A stretch of DNA of 64,000 bases from Saturnia japonica (GCA_033032175.1 CM065324.1:248001-312000), one strand, 5' to 3'; shown: positions 22,560-34,270, counted from the stretch's first letter. A program made the numbers and translations. Notes: generated from the sequence alone by a model not told the origin.

Positions 22560-22720
22560 CGCTTACATTGCAAACGCTGACTGAACCCCTCGAGATAAAT
22601 CAAAATAATGTACTACGGTATTGTAGACCTTAAAAAGTTCAACAAAAAAATCCGCTATGGTATATATCTATCTCTTAAGGATAACCCACAATAACCATTT
22701 TTTATCCTTTAAATTTTACG
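22560..22720 (+). mobile_element. Helitron-like element, internal fragment
   Basis: Matches the middle to right part of copy B (attgtagacct-aaaa, atctatctct-aaggat-acccacaata). It lacks the terminal hairpin. Confidence 0.4.
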
Positions 22721-22906
22721 AGAAAAAATGGCTTATTTAGGAAGTTATTTTAAACAATGCAGCATTAATCCTTATCCAATTAAATACCTTAAATGCATTG
22801 TGCATTCAATATAGATCAATATGGCCCTTTACAGTACGTAATTTAAATGAATATTTCCGAAGATTTTAGAGATTTAATATGCAGGGACATAGCGGTGCGG
22901 CGGTAC

Positions 22907-23150
22907 CGGCCCTGCCTTTTTTTTTTTTTTTTAGAACTGACTGCACTGTTAGCCTTAGGGGCCCTATCCAAAAACAGAGCCGCTGCGGCTTTTACAGCAT
23001 CACCGGACTTGGGCCGGCCCTGCCGGCGGCGCGTGCCTATAAATAGCGCGTCGAAGGCTGCGTTTCTCCCCTCCATGTTCGGTGAAGCTGTAAAAGCCGC
23101 AGCGGCTTCAGGGCCCATAAGGCTAACATTGTAGTCAGATCTAAAAAAAA
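22907..23150. repeat. Fold-back inverted repeat
   Basis: The left arm (22917-23007) and right arm (23064-23149, reverse-complemented) share poly-T, tctgactacaatgttagcc-like sequence, ggggccct and gccgctgcggcttttacagc, and point toward each other around a GC-rich spacer. Transcripts could fold into a hairpin of about 85 bp. A single-arm relative is at 40790-40985. Whether it is one fold-back transposon or two copies inserted head to head is not clear. Confidence 0.6.
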
Positions 23151-23713
23151 AAACCGCGCTTCTCCCTATAGCACTTTATGATTAGCAGCGATCGGACCTG
23201 TTTATCGGAGCTCTCTAGCGAGGAAAATAATAATGAATAAAAACGTGTTTTTCAGCGCGAGATTTTTTTCGAAATTGTATGTTCGTTCTTTAAAACGTAG
23301 TTAGGATTATTTTTAAACCGCACTTATAATAAGTAAGTACCTACTTATTAGGTTACGTTAGATAGGATTAGCTTAAATCCATATTTTTTGGTATTTTTTC
23401 TATTAAGACTTTGGTTTGAATTTAGATTTAAGGCAAATGCAATTTAGTATTAGCGCAAGTATTTTTAATTATCGAAATTGTAGTTAAGTTAAGAAAATAA
23501 CTGAATCCATTCAGATTTATCTATCCATCCATAGGGATTTTTGTTGTTGATAATATAATTATTGATGTTTATTTTTGTTTTTAGTCGAAAGAATAGTAAG
23601 TAAAATATTTTCAGCTGCAGCACTTACTAATAATTTGTGCAATTTGTTCATAATCATAAGTATAGTTTTAAGGTGTATTTCTGTGTATTAAATTTTTTAG
23701 AGAAATTATAATC
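23151..23713. other. Non-coding stretch, probable 5' region of the Helitron
   Basis: AT-rich. The Helitron 5' end (a TC dinucleotide after A) must lie here or a little further left, but I cannot pick it. Confidence 0.3.
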
Positions 23714-24082
23714 ATGTCTGGAAGACGTCGTCGTTCGAACATAGGTCGTAGTACAGTGAACGCCAGTAGGGCACGTTCAGCAAGAGCTAAGGAATCATTA
23801 ACGGAGCGTGAGGCTCGCCTGAGCCAGCTCCGGGATAGATATAAAGCTGAGAGAGAAAGAGAATCCCCAGTAAAGCGCGGGGCTCGCCGCAGCCAGGATC
23901 GGGATAGACATAGAGTTCAGAGAACCAGAGAATCTTCTACAGAGCGTCAGGCTCAACTCCGCCAAAATAGGGATAGACATCGAATACAGAGAGCCGGAGA
24001 ATCGTCTGCAGAGAGTGAGGCTTTCCTCAACCAGGATAGTAATACACATCGAAAACAGAGAGCGAGAGAATCGTCCGCATAG
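23714..24082 (+). pseudogene. Helitron N-terminal STPR-repeat segment
   Basis: 122 open codons. After a basic leader come four consecutive 23-residue units, each of the form R-x-x-E-S-x-x-x-R-x-A-x-x-x-Q-x-R-D-R-x-x-x-Q, plus the start of a fifth, ending at a TAG. This period and pattern are those of the STPR (score-and-three peptide repeat), a DNA-binding repeat known from the silkworm protein FMBP-1 and, to my knowledge, also seen in insect Helitron proteins. The fourth unit is more diverged (SNTHRKQ). The TAG is in the same frame as the Helitron domain starting at 24209, so the two were probably once one protein. Confidence 0.7.
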
Positions 24083-24208
24083 ACACTTAGCAACGTCGAA
24101 CAAAACGGACAACCGAACAGCCACAGATAGATAAATAAAGAAAATTCTGCCATGAATTACGATCCTTCGATTCCTTACAAAGACGATCGTATAGTATAAA
24201 TAGGTACC

Positions 24209-25243
24209 ATGTCAGTAGTATGTGAACACTGCTTGGCATTGAAATTCAAGAATGAATCGAAAGGCATGTGTTGTTTACAAGGAAAAGTAAAATTAGAAGA
24301 AATTCTTCCTCCGCCCGAACCACTTCACTCTCTCCTTGCAGGTGATCATCCGAAATCGAAACAATTCATGTGCATTATACGCCGTTATTATAACGCATTT
24401 CAAATGACCTCTTTCAAGAGTAAGCAAGTCGTTGAGCATGGTTTTATGCCTACATTTAAAATTCAAGGACAAGTGTATCACTTAGCTGGGACCTTGCTAC
24501 CACTTCGACCCGATGATCACAAATTTCTGCAAATTTATTTTATCGCTGATCTAGATACACAAGCATCAACGCGGTGTTCAAGTGTCGCACAACCAATAGA
24601 TAGAGATTTGATCAGATCTCTTCAAGACATGTTACATTCTTATAACTGCGACATACAGTCATTTAAAACAAAATAAATTTCAAATAAAGTTCCTGTTGGA
24701 GAACAAAGAGTGCGATAAAATGCGCCTTCCACGAGTGAAGTAGCAGTGGTAATAGCTGGACAGCAATATGACAAAAGAAATATTGTATTGCATAGTCGTG
24801 ATGATAATTTGCAAAAGATTTCAGAATTACACAGATCTTATGACAGCTTACAATATCCTTTGATGATATGTCGCGGAGAAGATGGTTATGCCATTAATGT
24901 GTCTCAAGTTGACTCAATCAGTGATGCACCTTTGCGTAAAATAGTGTCGTGTATGAACTACTATTGCTACCGCATAATGACAAGACGTAACAATTTCAAC
25001 CCTTTGCTTAGATATGGAATGTTGACAAACCAATACTTGGTCGATCAATATGCGAAAATTGAATCTGAGAGATTGGCTTACATCCGTAAAAATCAAACTA
25101 AATTGAGAGCAGAAAATTACGTTCACCTTCAGGATGCTTCCAGGCGAATGAACACAGTAACAGTATTAGACAGTTGGCTATACTACCTTCATCATTCACA
25201 GGTGGGCCTCGATATTTACATGAAAAATCACAGGATGCAATGA
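24209..25243 (+). pseudogene. Helitron-like N-terminal domain
   Basis: Two open parts in one frame (24209-24676 and 24746-25243) separated by in-frame stops. The first has a Cys pair (CEHC) and the KLEEILPPPEPL, HPKSKQF and FKIQGQVYHLAG blocks typical of the conserved segment before Helitron Rep. The second has YDSLQYPLMICRGEDGY and the Arg-rich MTRRNNFNPLLRYG block (family: R..xxxxLxxxxRL.QQ). A one-base shift near 25174-25240 moves the reading to the next frame, where Rep continues. Confidence 0.7.
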
Positions 25244-26259
25244 CTTATGTCAGACATTACGGTAAACCTAATTTATTTATTACTGCAACATGTAACCCAA
25301 ATTGGACAGAAGTCAAAGAAAATATTAATATAAATTTAACTCTACAAGATAGATACGATATAGTTAACAGAGTCTTCCATTTAAAAGTACAGAAACTCCT
25401 GCACCTCATTAATAAGTCTCATATATTCGGTCCGCCACGCTGTCATATGTACACTATAGAGTGGCAGAAACGTGGTTTATCACATGTACATCTGCTGGTG
25501 TGGTTAGTTAACAAAATCAGACCAAATCAAATTGACAGCGTTATTTCAGCTAAATTGCCGGTTAAAGAAGATCGTGTCCTGTTCGAAATCGTAAAGAAAC
25601 ACATGGTGCACGGCCCTTGCTGAGCTTTAAACCGTAATTCTCCATGTATGCGAGATTCCAAATGCAGTAAAAAAAATCCGAAGTCGTTCCAAACTCAAAC
25701 ATCTACTAGCGATGACGGATATCCCAAATATCGTAGACGATCACCAGAACAGGGCGGGCAAAGTGCCACCGTCCGAAACCATGATATTGATAACCGATGG
25801 ATAGTTTCCTATAATCCGCTCCTTTTGAAAGTTTTTGATGCCCACATCAACGTAGAGTTGTACAGTTCAATAAAGTCGATCCAATATGTTACTAAATACA
25901 TTAATAAAGGTAGCGATCAAGCCACTTTCAGCATACAATCACCAAATGAAGTGGAAAGATATCAATCCGGACGTTACATTTGCAGCTCTGAAGCAGTGTG
26001 GAGGATTTTATCATTCGAAGTGCACGACCGAGCTCCCACTATTGTCCACCTTGCAGCTCATTTAGAAAATGGACAAAGAGTATATTTCACTGAGAACAAT
26101 ATACAAGAAGTTGTCAATAACCCGCGGGACACAACATTAACCGCATTCTTCAAGTTATGCGCTCAAGATGATTTCGCGAAAACACTGACATATGACAGAG
26201 TTCCAAGTTACTATAGTAACTATATACATATTATAGTATACATCGAACCAGAGTTCTAA
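25174..26259 (+). pseudogene. Helitron Rep (HUH, Y2) nuclease segment
   Basis: One frame, interrupted by a single TGA at 25621-25623. The first part has KPNLFITATCNPNW and the metal-binding HUH motif as GLSHVHLLVW (His 104 and 106 of the open part). The second part has the two-tyrosine catalytic motif as IQYVTKYINKGSD (Tyr 80 and 84 of the part starting at 25648). All catalytic residues are present even though the frame is broken, so decay is fairly recent or the lesions are few. The segment ends in a stop at 26259. Confidence 0.75.
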
Positions 26260-26461
26260 AGCCTTTCAACGGCGAAAGCAAGGTACTGCAGTTGATGGTT
26301 TCCCCGGAGTAAAAAAAAAGATGCTCTTGGTAGAGTCTACGTGATTCATCCCAATAACAGCGAATGCTTTCATCTGAGAATGTAAAGGCCCGACATCCTT
26401 TGCACACCTGAGAACTGTACAAGGTGTTATTTACAACACTTATCAAACAGCATGCAAAACG

Positions 26462-26935
26462 ATGGGGCTTTTGGAAGACGATTCTCACTGGGAAAACACA
26501 TTATCAGAAGCAGCTATTTGCAGTTCAGCTACATCGTTAAGATATTTGTTTGCCATCATGGTGGCGTTTTGTCAAGTAACTGATTCTGTTAGTTTATGGA
26601 ATAAATTTCGAGAAAATATGGCCAGTGTTATTCTGATTCAGCGACGGCGAGAGTTAGTTTCAGATGATGTATAATATGATCAAAACATATTTGAATTGAA
26701 CAAATTAGTGCAATTACTATCGAGTAAATCGATCAAGGATTTTGGGCTGCCGATGCACAAGAGAAACATCATACGATCTATCGAAACTTTTATAAAATAT
26801 AGTTCAAGACAAGATGAGCCACGATTGAACTTCGATCAGAAAAAGTATTCACTACATTACTATCATCAATTGATAGCAATGAAGGAAAAATATTTTTTCT
26901 TGACGCCCCAGGAGGTACAGGAAAAACATTTTTAA
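26462..26935 (+). pseudogene. Helitron Rep-helicase linker
   Basis: Two open parts, 26462-26674 and 26696-26935, in the same frame with a stop between (26672-26674). LRYLFAIMVAFCQV corresponds to the conserved 'LR.LFA.IL..C' block that precedes the helicase in Helitrons. LSSKSIKDFGLPMH then leads into the DEPRLNFDQKKY region of the Pif1 helicase. The frame shifts near 26893, just before the Walker A motif. Confidence 0.6.
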
Positions 26936-27450
26936 TCAATTTGCTTTTAATAAAAGTCAGATCCACCGGAAAAATTCCATTAGCTGTCGCGTCATCCGGC
27001 ATTGCCGCTACACTTTTAGAAGGAGGCCGAACTGCATACTCTACATTCAAACTCCCGCTGAAAATCGCCACCGATGATAATAACAGCATCTGTAGTGTTT
27101 CTGAACAGAGCTTTACAGGAAAATTGATGCGTGACTGCTCATTAATAGTCTGGGATGAAGCCACTATGTCAAACAAGACGTCTGTGGAAGCAATGGATAG
27201 GACAATGCGCGATTTGCACAGCATAAATTCACCTATGGGTGGATGCACAATTCTGTTTTCAGGAAATTTTCGTCAAATCCTACAAGTTGTGACTCAAGGA
27301 ACACGTGCTGACGAGATAAATGCTTCCCTAAAAAGATCCAACCTTTGGCCACACGTCAATAAGTTAGAACTTAAAAATACTACCCGGTCGATACTGCTAT
27401 CGATTTGGAAGAAGCTGTCCATTTTCCTACAGAATTTTTCTATTCTTTGA
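26894..27450 (+). pseudogene. Pif1-type helicase, N-terminal half
   Basis: Walker A is encoded at about 26903-26926 (APGGTGKT), then SSGIAATLLEGGRTAYSTF, then Walker B as LIVWDEATM. Motif III reads GNFRQIL, where the family has GDFRQ with Asp, so a conserved acidic residue has changed to Asn. The frame ends at 27448-27450 after TTRSILL, and the part normally joining it to the C-terminal motifs is missing. Confidence 0.75.
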
Positions 27451-27478
27451 AACCCTCCCTTGATTCCCTCCTCTTAAA

Positions 27479-27823
27479 ATGGTGTTGAAAATAGGTTGTT
27501 CTGTTATTTTATTAAGCAACTTGAATCCACCTAAACTTTGCAATGGCACGTGTTTGTTGGTAAAATCACTAAAAACGTTCATAATAGAGTGCACAATACT
27601 AAACGGATGTGGTACCGCAGAAGACGTATTAATTCCCCGAATTCCGCGTATACCATCAGATTTATCGTTCCAATTTAAACGCCTACAATTTCCGGTAAAG
27701 ACATCTTTTGCAATGACCATTAATAAATCGCAGGATCAAACTTTCAACGTTGCGGGATTAGATTTGAGCGTTGAGTGTTTTTCTCATAGTCAATTATGTC
27801 GCTCTTTCAAGAATAACTTCTAA
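27479..27823 (+). pseudogene. Pif1-type helicase, C-terminal end
   Basis: Carries VILLSNLNPPKLCNGTCL and the motif VI region as SFAMTINKSQDQTFN, followed by VAGLDLSVECFSHSQL. Comparing with the family order, the stretch between 27450 and 27479 lacks on the order of 100 or more residues, an internal deletion. The Helitron 3' terminus is 128 bp downstream. Confidence 0.7.
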
Positions 27824-27951
27824 ACAAAATATGTTTGTATTGTCTAATGACAAAAAAGCTGTAAGCGTTGTTTATAAGGACATTCTGTAGTAGGTAGGTA
27901 TAATAATTAGTATCAGCATTGCACCCGTGCGAAGCCGGGGCGGGTCGCTAG

Positions 27952-29140
27952 TATTATATAAGACAGTTATTACAGAAATTCCGCACCTTTATCTGTTATC
28001 AGTGAATTATGTTATTTCTCAACGATATTTTATCAAATGATTAAGGAAAACAGTTTATTATTAAACTATTAATTTGTTATACATACACTGAGTATTGATC
28101 TTTTAATGAATTCTTTTATTAGGAATCCAAAGTCAACAAGTTTTCGTTAGATCCGACTATCTGTCCGCGGCTTAGCTCAGAGATTCTAATACTAGAAAGC
28201 TGTAATTTGGTATGAGTAATATATATTAATCACGCCAACAAGGAAGTAAAATATAATTTTGAAAAAAAAAAATATTTAGAGTACATCTTCCCTAAACATA
28301 AAGCGCGAATGATTTTTTCTCTTCTATCTTACCGTTTGGCGTGTCGTTCAAAAATACTGCGGGTGTGTGAAAACTATTATTTCACTTCAGAGATGCGTTT
28401 GCGAAATATTAAGCTTTAAAATGCTAATTTTTGTTAGAGCCCCCCCCCCCCTTCACCCCACGCCCCTTTAGAAAGCACAATGGTTGTTTTTGTATAAGTG
28501 AAAAAAATCATGGTAGTAGTATATATTATAATGTAGTTAAAAGAAAAACTACTAGTGATAAGTAGGTTTTACAAGTTAACGAGTTATAAGTCAATCAGCT
28601 TGCAAAATGTACTTGGAGAAGTAATTTCGTAGAAGTTCCATTGAAAACTACTTAAAGCCTTTCTCTAAGTCTGTGTTTTGTGATGGACAACTACATAACC
28701 CTACACTGCGCGTAGCCCGACGTGCACTTAGCAAATATTGTACTATACTATTTATATATAGGTTATATTTTGACCATTACCTGATCAGTTGATGCGGTCG
28801 AAGATTCCGCTCGACTGACTCACATAGAGCCGGTTGACCTTCACGTATACCTAGGGGCCTACATTCAGTTGGGAATCGGTTCACCTGCTTTATAATGTAT
28901 TTAATTGTAATTAATTCGAGCTGTCACTGAACAAACCAAACAGAGACATAAGGTCGAGGTTAATATAATTATGTTCTTTGATTTAAATTATTCAACAAAA
29001 TGTGCGAATTATATAGACGAATTATATAGATTTGTAATGTGCCCTCATAGTACTTATATTATGATAATTATAAGGGTCTAAGACGGGTGTAAAGAAATCA
29101 AATAATATTTTAAGACTCGACACACTCAAGCTAACTTCAC
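27952..29140. other. Non-coding stretch
   Basis: AT-rich DNA with a short poly-C run at 28440-28451. No gene recognised. Confidence 0.4.
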
Positions 29141-29180
29141 CTGCAAAATGCCGATAGTTGGGCTGGGTGATAGAGCTGTA
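29141..29180 (-). other. Possible 40-bp micro-exon
   Basis: On the minus strand a pyrimidine-rich acceptor (TTTCTCCTTCACCAG) directly precedes TACAGCTCTATCACCCAG, and 40 bases later there is TTTTGCAG with GTGAAG as donor. The middle frame reads YSSITQPNYRHFAG, reminiscent of the S-x-T-x-P-N-Y block of phosphatase-type enzymes. Chance occurrence is quite possible for so short a segment. Confidence 0.2.
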
Positions 29181-29824
29181 CTGGTGAAGGAGAAAGCCCG
29201 TCAATTCATAATTCACTTGAGGATCAGTCGGTGCATATTCAGTTTGTATTTACGCAGTCCGTCATGACAGTGCGGCGCGGCGGTGACTGCCTGGATTTGA
29301 TTTTTTGATGGTCGTCAGTCGGTCATCACTACTTTTGTAATGTATAACATTTAACATGAGGCACACTTACAGTCATATCGCCCTGCCTTTATTCAATATT
29401 TCAATTGTAATAAAATTAAACTAATAATTTAATGCAAGTGCTGCGCTGAATGTTATTTATATAGGTGAATATACTAAAATAGTTCTATAGAGATACTGTA
29501 TAATAGTACATACCTACTTATTTGTATAGACACGATGTTAAGATAATCCCTGAGAAATAAATATTCACAGTTATTCCTAATATGCTGTTACATCAAACTA
29601 TATTCACCTGTATAAAACATTGAAGTTAATATCGAACTATCTTATTATTTAAATCGGCCTAAGGGTAAAACAAGCTTGCCCAGCAGTATTAATAGCTTAG
29701 GGTCTAAATCAGCGTTGCCAGAATTTTTTTTGCAAAGCGGGATTTTGAAATCTTTTGTGTAAAAAAGCGGAATCTCCACTAGCAGACAGCTAATGTTATA
29801 AGGATTAACTAAGACTAAAAGAAT
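29181..29824. other. Non-coding stretch, nothing recognised
   Basis: No supported gene, RNA or element. Confidence 0.4.
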
Positions 29825-30000
29825 TAAGGTTCGCACAAATTAAAAAAAAAACTTGTCATGGTGAATCAATTCAGGCGCTTAAATGGCTTACACTGATTAA
29901 ACCATAAGAAAATTAATCTACTACAGAATTGTAGATATTAAAAAGACCTACAAAATAATCTGGGACAGCATACGTGTATCTTTTAAGGAACATTTTTTTT
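29825..30000 (+). mobile_element. Helitron-like element, internal fragment (copy D)
   Basis: Matches the centre of copy B: ggttcgcacaaat, catggtgaatcaattc-ggcg, cttaaatggctta and tcttttaaggaaca. Both ends are missing. Confidence 0.55.
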
Positions 30001-31141
30001 AAATTAGAGAATCGAATACTTAATCGCTATTAGCGCTGCTAAGAAGGGTCACACTGTACACTATGTAGGTAATGTGTCTAATAATATGTGTTTAATGTTT
30101 TCTGTAAAGAAAAGATGGTCATTAAGTAACAAGCAAGTGCCTTCACTTCAAATACCACTACGTATGCACCAATAAGACACTAAGAAAAATAATCGAGGTT
30201 TTGTTCCAAACTAAAGAAGTCTAGTAATAATTTATAAGAACCTTGTTAGTGCCGTTGTATATTAGTCTAGTCCTAGACCTGCTAACCAGCATACAAGCAA
30301 ATTAAAAAACTAATCAAAATCTCTTTATTCAAATCCGTTACTTATAATTACAATACCATACACACAGTGATAAATCCATCTATGATTTTTTGGTTTGTCG
30401 TGTTCCGAGATCAGCTGGTAAATTATATATGTTATATGGATATTATCTGGTTCACAATATTTTGACTTAATGGTTTATTTATTTTCAATAAACGTAATTA
30501 ATTTTTTAGTAGTATTGAATAGCATACAATTTATTTTTAGGGTTCTTTCATTATAATGAAAAATCGAGACCCTATAAAGATCACTTTGTTGTTAGTCAGT
30601 TTGTCTGTCCATGTATCAAGGGCCAAGGGGAGTAAAAGTACTCCAAAACGGTTTGAGGAACAAAGTTGAAATTAATATCGAATACCAAAGCCTATGGCTT
30701 CGTACTAAAAAAAGTCTCTATGTTTAAGCGGGAAAGAGATACGGTTTATAATACTTGAAGTCCCGCTCACAACAATCCAAATCTGTAGGGTAGTATTAGG
30801 CTAGAAATCTACAGACTTAAAATTTGGCATGAAGGGAAGTCGGCTAGACTTTAAAATAGCGACCACTGAATTTGATGCTGTGAAGGGGGTTAGGGGAGCG
30901 AGGAAAGGTGAGGGGTGATCGAACTGTGAAGGGAAAAGTGCGGAAAAAATAATTATTGAGAAAATATTTTATTTTTATTTTTGAGATTGTCTATCTAGGA
31001 ATTGTATATATGTATATTTATTAATTATTTATATCTGATACTATGATCACAGTTCAACCTAACCAATGTTATGACCACAACGGAAAGTGAAAATATCTCA
31101 CTCAAACATAAAACTACACAAAATTTTGAAATAGGTCGTAT
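30001..31141. other. Non-coding stretch with repeat debris
   Basis: Holds a reversed single unit of the 108-bp repeat at 30355-30425 (acagtgataaatccatctat, tttgtcgtgttccgagatca) and, at 30535-30700, a segment like a common lepidopteran interspersed repeat (agggttctttcattataatg, tgttagtcagtttgtctgtc). No gene. Confidence 0.4.
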
Positions 31142-32419
31142 GTGTACAACATAATTGTCGTTCAAAAGTTAACAATACAATGTATAGAAAAGAATTACGT
31201 TCTTCGAAACCTTTACCTAACTTTCAAAAGTGAACTTTATGACAACTACTTAGAACTAACATTTGTATTGTCAGATATAAACAAGTGCGATTTAAAAAAA
31301 TATTTCTCAAAAAATATTTATTTCAGCAGTATGAAATATTATAAAGTGATCTAACTGTACCAACAAAAATGGGAGTCTCAACTCGACAAAGGCGATTCTA
31401 AAGTTGAGCCGGAAAATATTTTAAAAATAAGTTATGTGTTGTGATAAGGTATCAGAAAATAATATTATTTTCTCATACATATTCGAAATTCCGTCCGGAA
31501 TTATTACGCGACATATTTGCTCTTGTTCTCATAATGTGCACCATTCGAGCATCCGCATAAATAAACGTTTGTCACTGAAACAGTTGCTGATTGGAGACAT
31601 TGGTGAATCGAAGATTTAATTAATAAACAATATTATGCAAAATATGTACCTAATACCTAATAGTACGGAACCGCCAGGTCACGAATTCTACTCGCTACTT
31701 TTCCAAATTTTTACTTAAATCATTTTACTGTTGCGTGGGTGGTTGTTGTCCAAGGTTAGAAAACATTATATCATTATTTAAAGATCAGCAAATAGAGAGG
31801 CATGATGGTTTAAAAAAAAATCTGGATTAACGACAGTTCGAGACGGCCCCGCAGTCCCGCATCACCGGATTAATGAAAATATATTTCCTTCGTAATATTT
31901 ATCTATTATTAATTTTAACAAGATGGCGGATCCCTGGTTAGAACTATCCAGGTAGTTTTTGTAACAACTTAAAATGCATGTTCCTAGTTATTATTTTTAT
32001 AATTAATTAAAGTGAAACTTTTATTAGATCGTCTCAAAAATTATGGTCTGTGTGTTGCATGTCGCGTGACGGTGATGTTATTACTCATTTGTGAATTTTT
32101 AGTTTAATGTGAAAAAAAGTTTCACTTTTACCGTGGTTTCATAAAACCACACAATCAATATTTTTTCACTTGTGCGTAATAACCAAAATATATTTCTCAA
32201 AATGTCATTAATATTACATAACCGTGAGTTTATAAATTACCACAACCACAAACCACAACACGGCTGTTTAAGATATCGCTAAAAACTTCTCGTATCACGT
32301 GAAATTAGTAGTATTGTCATATTGTACGTAAACGAATTTAACGTTAATTTGGAACAAGCACGAAATGTATAAATTATTTATAATAAAATTGCACGTATAT
32401 GTGATAGAAGTGAAACTTC
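31142..32419. other. Non-coding stretch, nothing recognised
   Basis: AT-rich DNA. The short open frames at 31142-31354 and 31434-31619 show no recognisable motif or splice context. Confidence 0.35.
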
Positions 32420-32680
32420 TTGAAATAAAAATCATTGATGGGTTTATTACTATGTGTACGGTGGTCGCGATCTTTATCATAACTTTTTTTCTTTAATTTT
32501 TAGTGTTTAATGAAATGTTTATTTTCTTTGTAAAAAAGTATTTTTCTTTCTTTCTTTCTTTTTGCCTTTGTTTGGTTCTTTCTTTTCTTCTTACATTTTT
32601 TCATTCTTTATAACCAGTTTCATTACCGCATTAATATTAACTGATCTTTAAGCGTGACAAACCAAAAGTATCACCGCCTA
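32420..32680. repeat. 108-bp repeat pieces around a (TTTC)n run
   Basis: 32420-32475 resembles the end and start of a 108-bp unit (atgggtttatta, acggtggtcgcgatc), and 32640-32680 its middle (ctgatcttt-agcgtgacaaa). A (TTTC)n microsatellite with T-rich flanks is at 32544-32572. Confidence 0.4.
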
Positions 32681-33030
32681 AGAAGTTTTCTCGTAGTCAA
32701 TGGCAAAAAGTAGGAAGTGCACAATTCGTGAAAAAAATTAATCTCGGGCTTTGTATCCCCCGCTATGTTCAGGATTCTACTTTAGAATCTCTACTCTAGA
32801 ATCCTTCGCTGCTCTCGGGATCCAACTCTCAAAATAAATGTCAATTTTTTATGTCAACAGATAACTCATTTGTTTGGTATTTATCTTTGTGTTCTTCAGA
32901 AGATGCTTTTTGTTTTGTAATCTGTTACCAGTATATAAATATTTTCCACCCTCGGTTACAATATTAGAAAGTCCAGAAACTGATAATGTAATTAAAATAA
33001 ATGAGGCTCCGAGAAGGTAGTATGAACAGC

Positions 33031-33037
<7 letters not shown>
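32681..33037. other. Non-coding stretch, nothing recognised
   Basis: AT-rich DNA up to the (CA)n microsatellite. Confidence 0.4.

Positions 33038-33114
<77 letters not shown>
33038..33114. repeat. (CA)n microsatellite
   Basis: An almost pure run of about 38 CA dinucleotides. Cys-Val or His-Thr open frames through it are artefacts. Confidence 0.95.
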
Positions 33115-33117
<3 letters not shown>

Positions 33118-33629
33118 CCACCGGTTCGAAAATATCGAGAAAAAAAGCCAAGAAAACTCGACCGGATTAAACTTCTTCTTTTTAAGTATTTGTATTGTTC
33201 TCGATGTGTTGCATATATTCCAAAGTAAATAAAAATAATTATGTTATTATTTACTAGACTCTTTAGTACACATTATGTGTTTCATCAGTACCTACTTACT
33301 CATGAAGAAATGATATTGCGGATAAGCGTTTGCATAGGGTTTACCTATGCATGTTTAAAATGTATTGTTTATGTTGCAATCGGTTACAAGATGTAACGCA
33401 ATTTATTTCAAAACCGTTAAAAAAGACATGTATAAGCTAGTATTCAAACAAATATATTATGATAAAATATATATTATATTATTCTAGTGCTTATTTGTAA
33501 TGTAATATCTTCTAATCTATTTACATATAAATTAATTGCTGCTTGTTGGTAAACGCAACACTTTAGAACGACTGGACTGATTTGACTATTTTTCTGTTTT
33601 ACAATGTTCGCAATAGTACGATTTAGGTT
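33115..33629. other. Non-coding stretch, nothing recognised
   Basis: AT-rich DNA between the microsatellite and the LINE fragment. Confidence 0.4.
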
Positions 33630-34270
33630 TAATATATGGCGTACAACGACCCAGACTCAATAGCTATTGTCATCGTTGGGCAGATAGTTTCCAGATGTAA
33701 CGAATACAAATATCTGGGTACCATATTATATAGCATGAGAGGTCAGGATACAGACATTCAGCATCGAATTGCGGCAGCCTGGAGGCGGGAACTAACTGAA
33801 AGTAACTGGTGTTCCTTACGATCCAAGAATGCCTGGTAACTTAAGGGGCTTATGTACAGTAGTGTCATCATCATTACTTACTTACGGTACCTAGCGAAAC
33901 TTGGGCCGTAACTCAACGCCATGTCCATTCCATGCAAGTTGCCGAAATGAAGATGCTTCGGTGGAAGTGCCGAGTAACCAGACTCGATAAAATACGCAAC
34001 GAGTACGTTCCCGGCAGTCTGGGAGTACGTGACATCGCTGACATGCTCCAAGAAAGCAGGCTACGGCCGTTTGGGCACATCAAGAGGAGTTCTCCAGATT
34101 ATATTGGAAATATAGTGACCAATCTGAACATAAAATTAAATGGACAGATGTGGTCAAAAAAGATCTTAGTACCTGCAATGTTACCGAAGACGATACGTCC
34201 AATATATAATTGCACAGGAGACAGAGAGAGAGGTTTATATGGGCAGAATAATTGGAAAAGCTTCTAGGAA
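33630..34270 (+). pseudogene. RTE-type LINE fragment, RT C-terminus
   Basis: Broken frames match the part after the RT catalytic box of lepidopteran RTE-type elements: NEYKYLGTILYS, an IQHRIAAAW block, MKMLRWKCRVTRLDKIRNEY, an ESRLRPFGHIKR block and YIGN. Two frames (33636-33839 and 33932-34267) are joined by a broken stretch. Neither the endonuclease nor the catalytic box is present. The region with 'RLxxFGHxxR' is the usual landmark of this group and also occurs at 60400-60743. Confidence 0.7.

Larger units (their letters stand above)
23714..27951 (+). mobile_element. Decayed autonomous Helitron
   Basis: A rolling-circle transposon. In order it carries an STPR-repeat segment, a Helitron-like N-terminal domain, a Rep nuclease with HUH and two-tyrosine motifs, and a Pif1-type helicase, all on the plus strand but broken by stops and frameshifts. 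The 3' end is recognisable: a short stem ACCCG/CGGGT (27923-27927 with 27941-27945) followed by CTAG at 27948-27951 and a T. Rep would nick and join single strands, and the helicase would unwind them during replicative transposition. The copy cannot make the protein. Confidence 0.85.

Noticed and set aside
23798..24153. Minus-strand frames opposite the STPR segment
   Set aside because: Shadow of the 69-bp-period coding repeat on the plus strand, rich in Ser/Leu/Cys as expected of an antisense reading.
32849..33228. Open frames on both strands through the (CA)n run
   Set aside because: They encode only Cys-Val or His-Thr dipeptide repeats with unrelated flanks; a microsatellite artefact.
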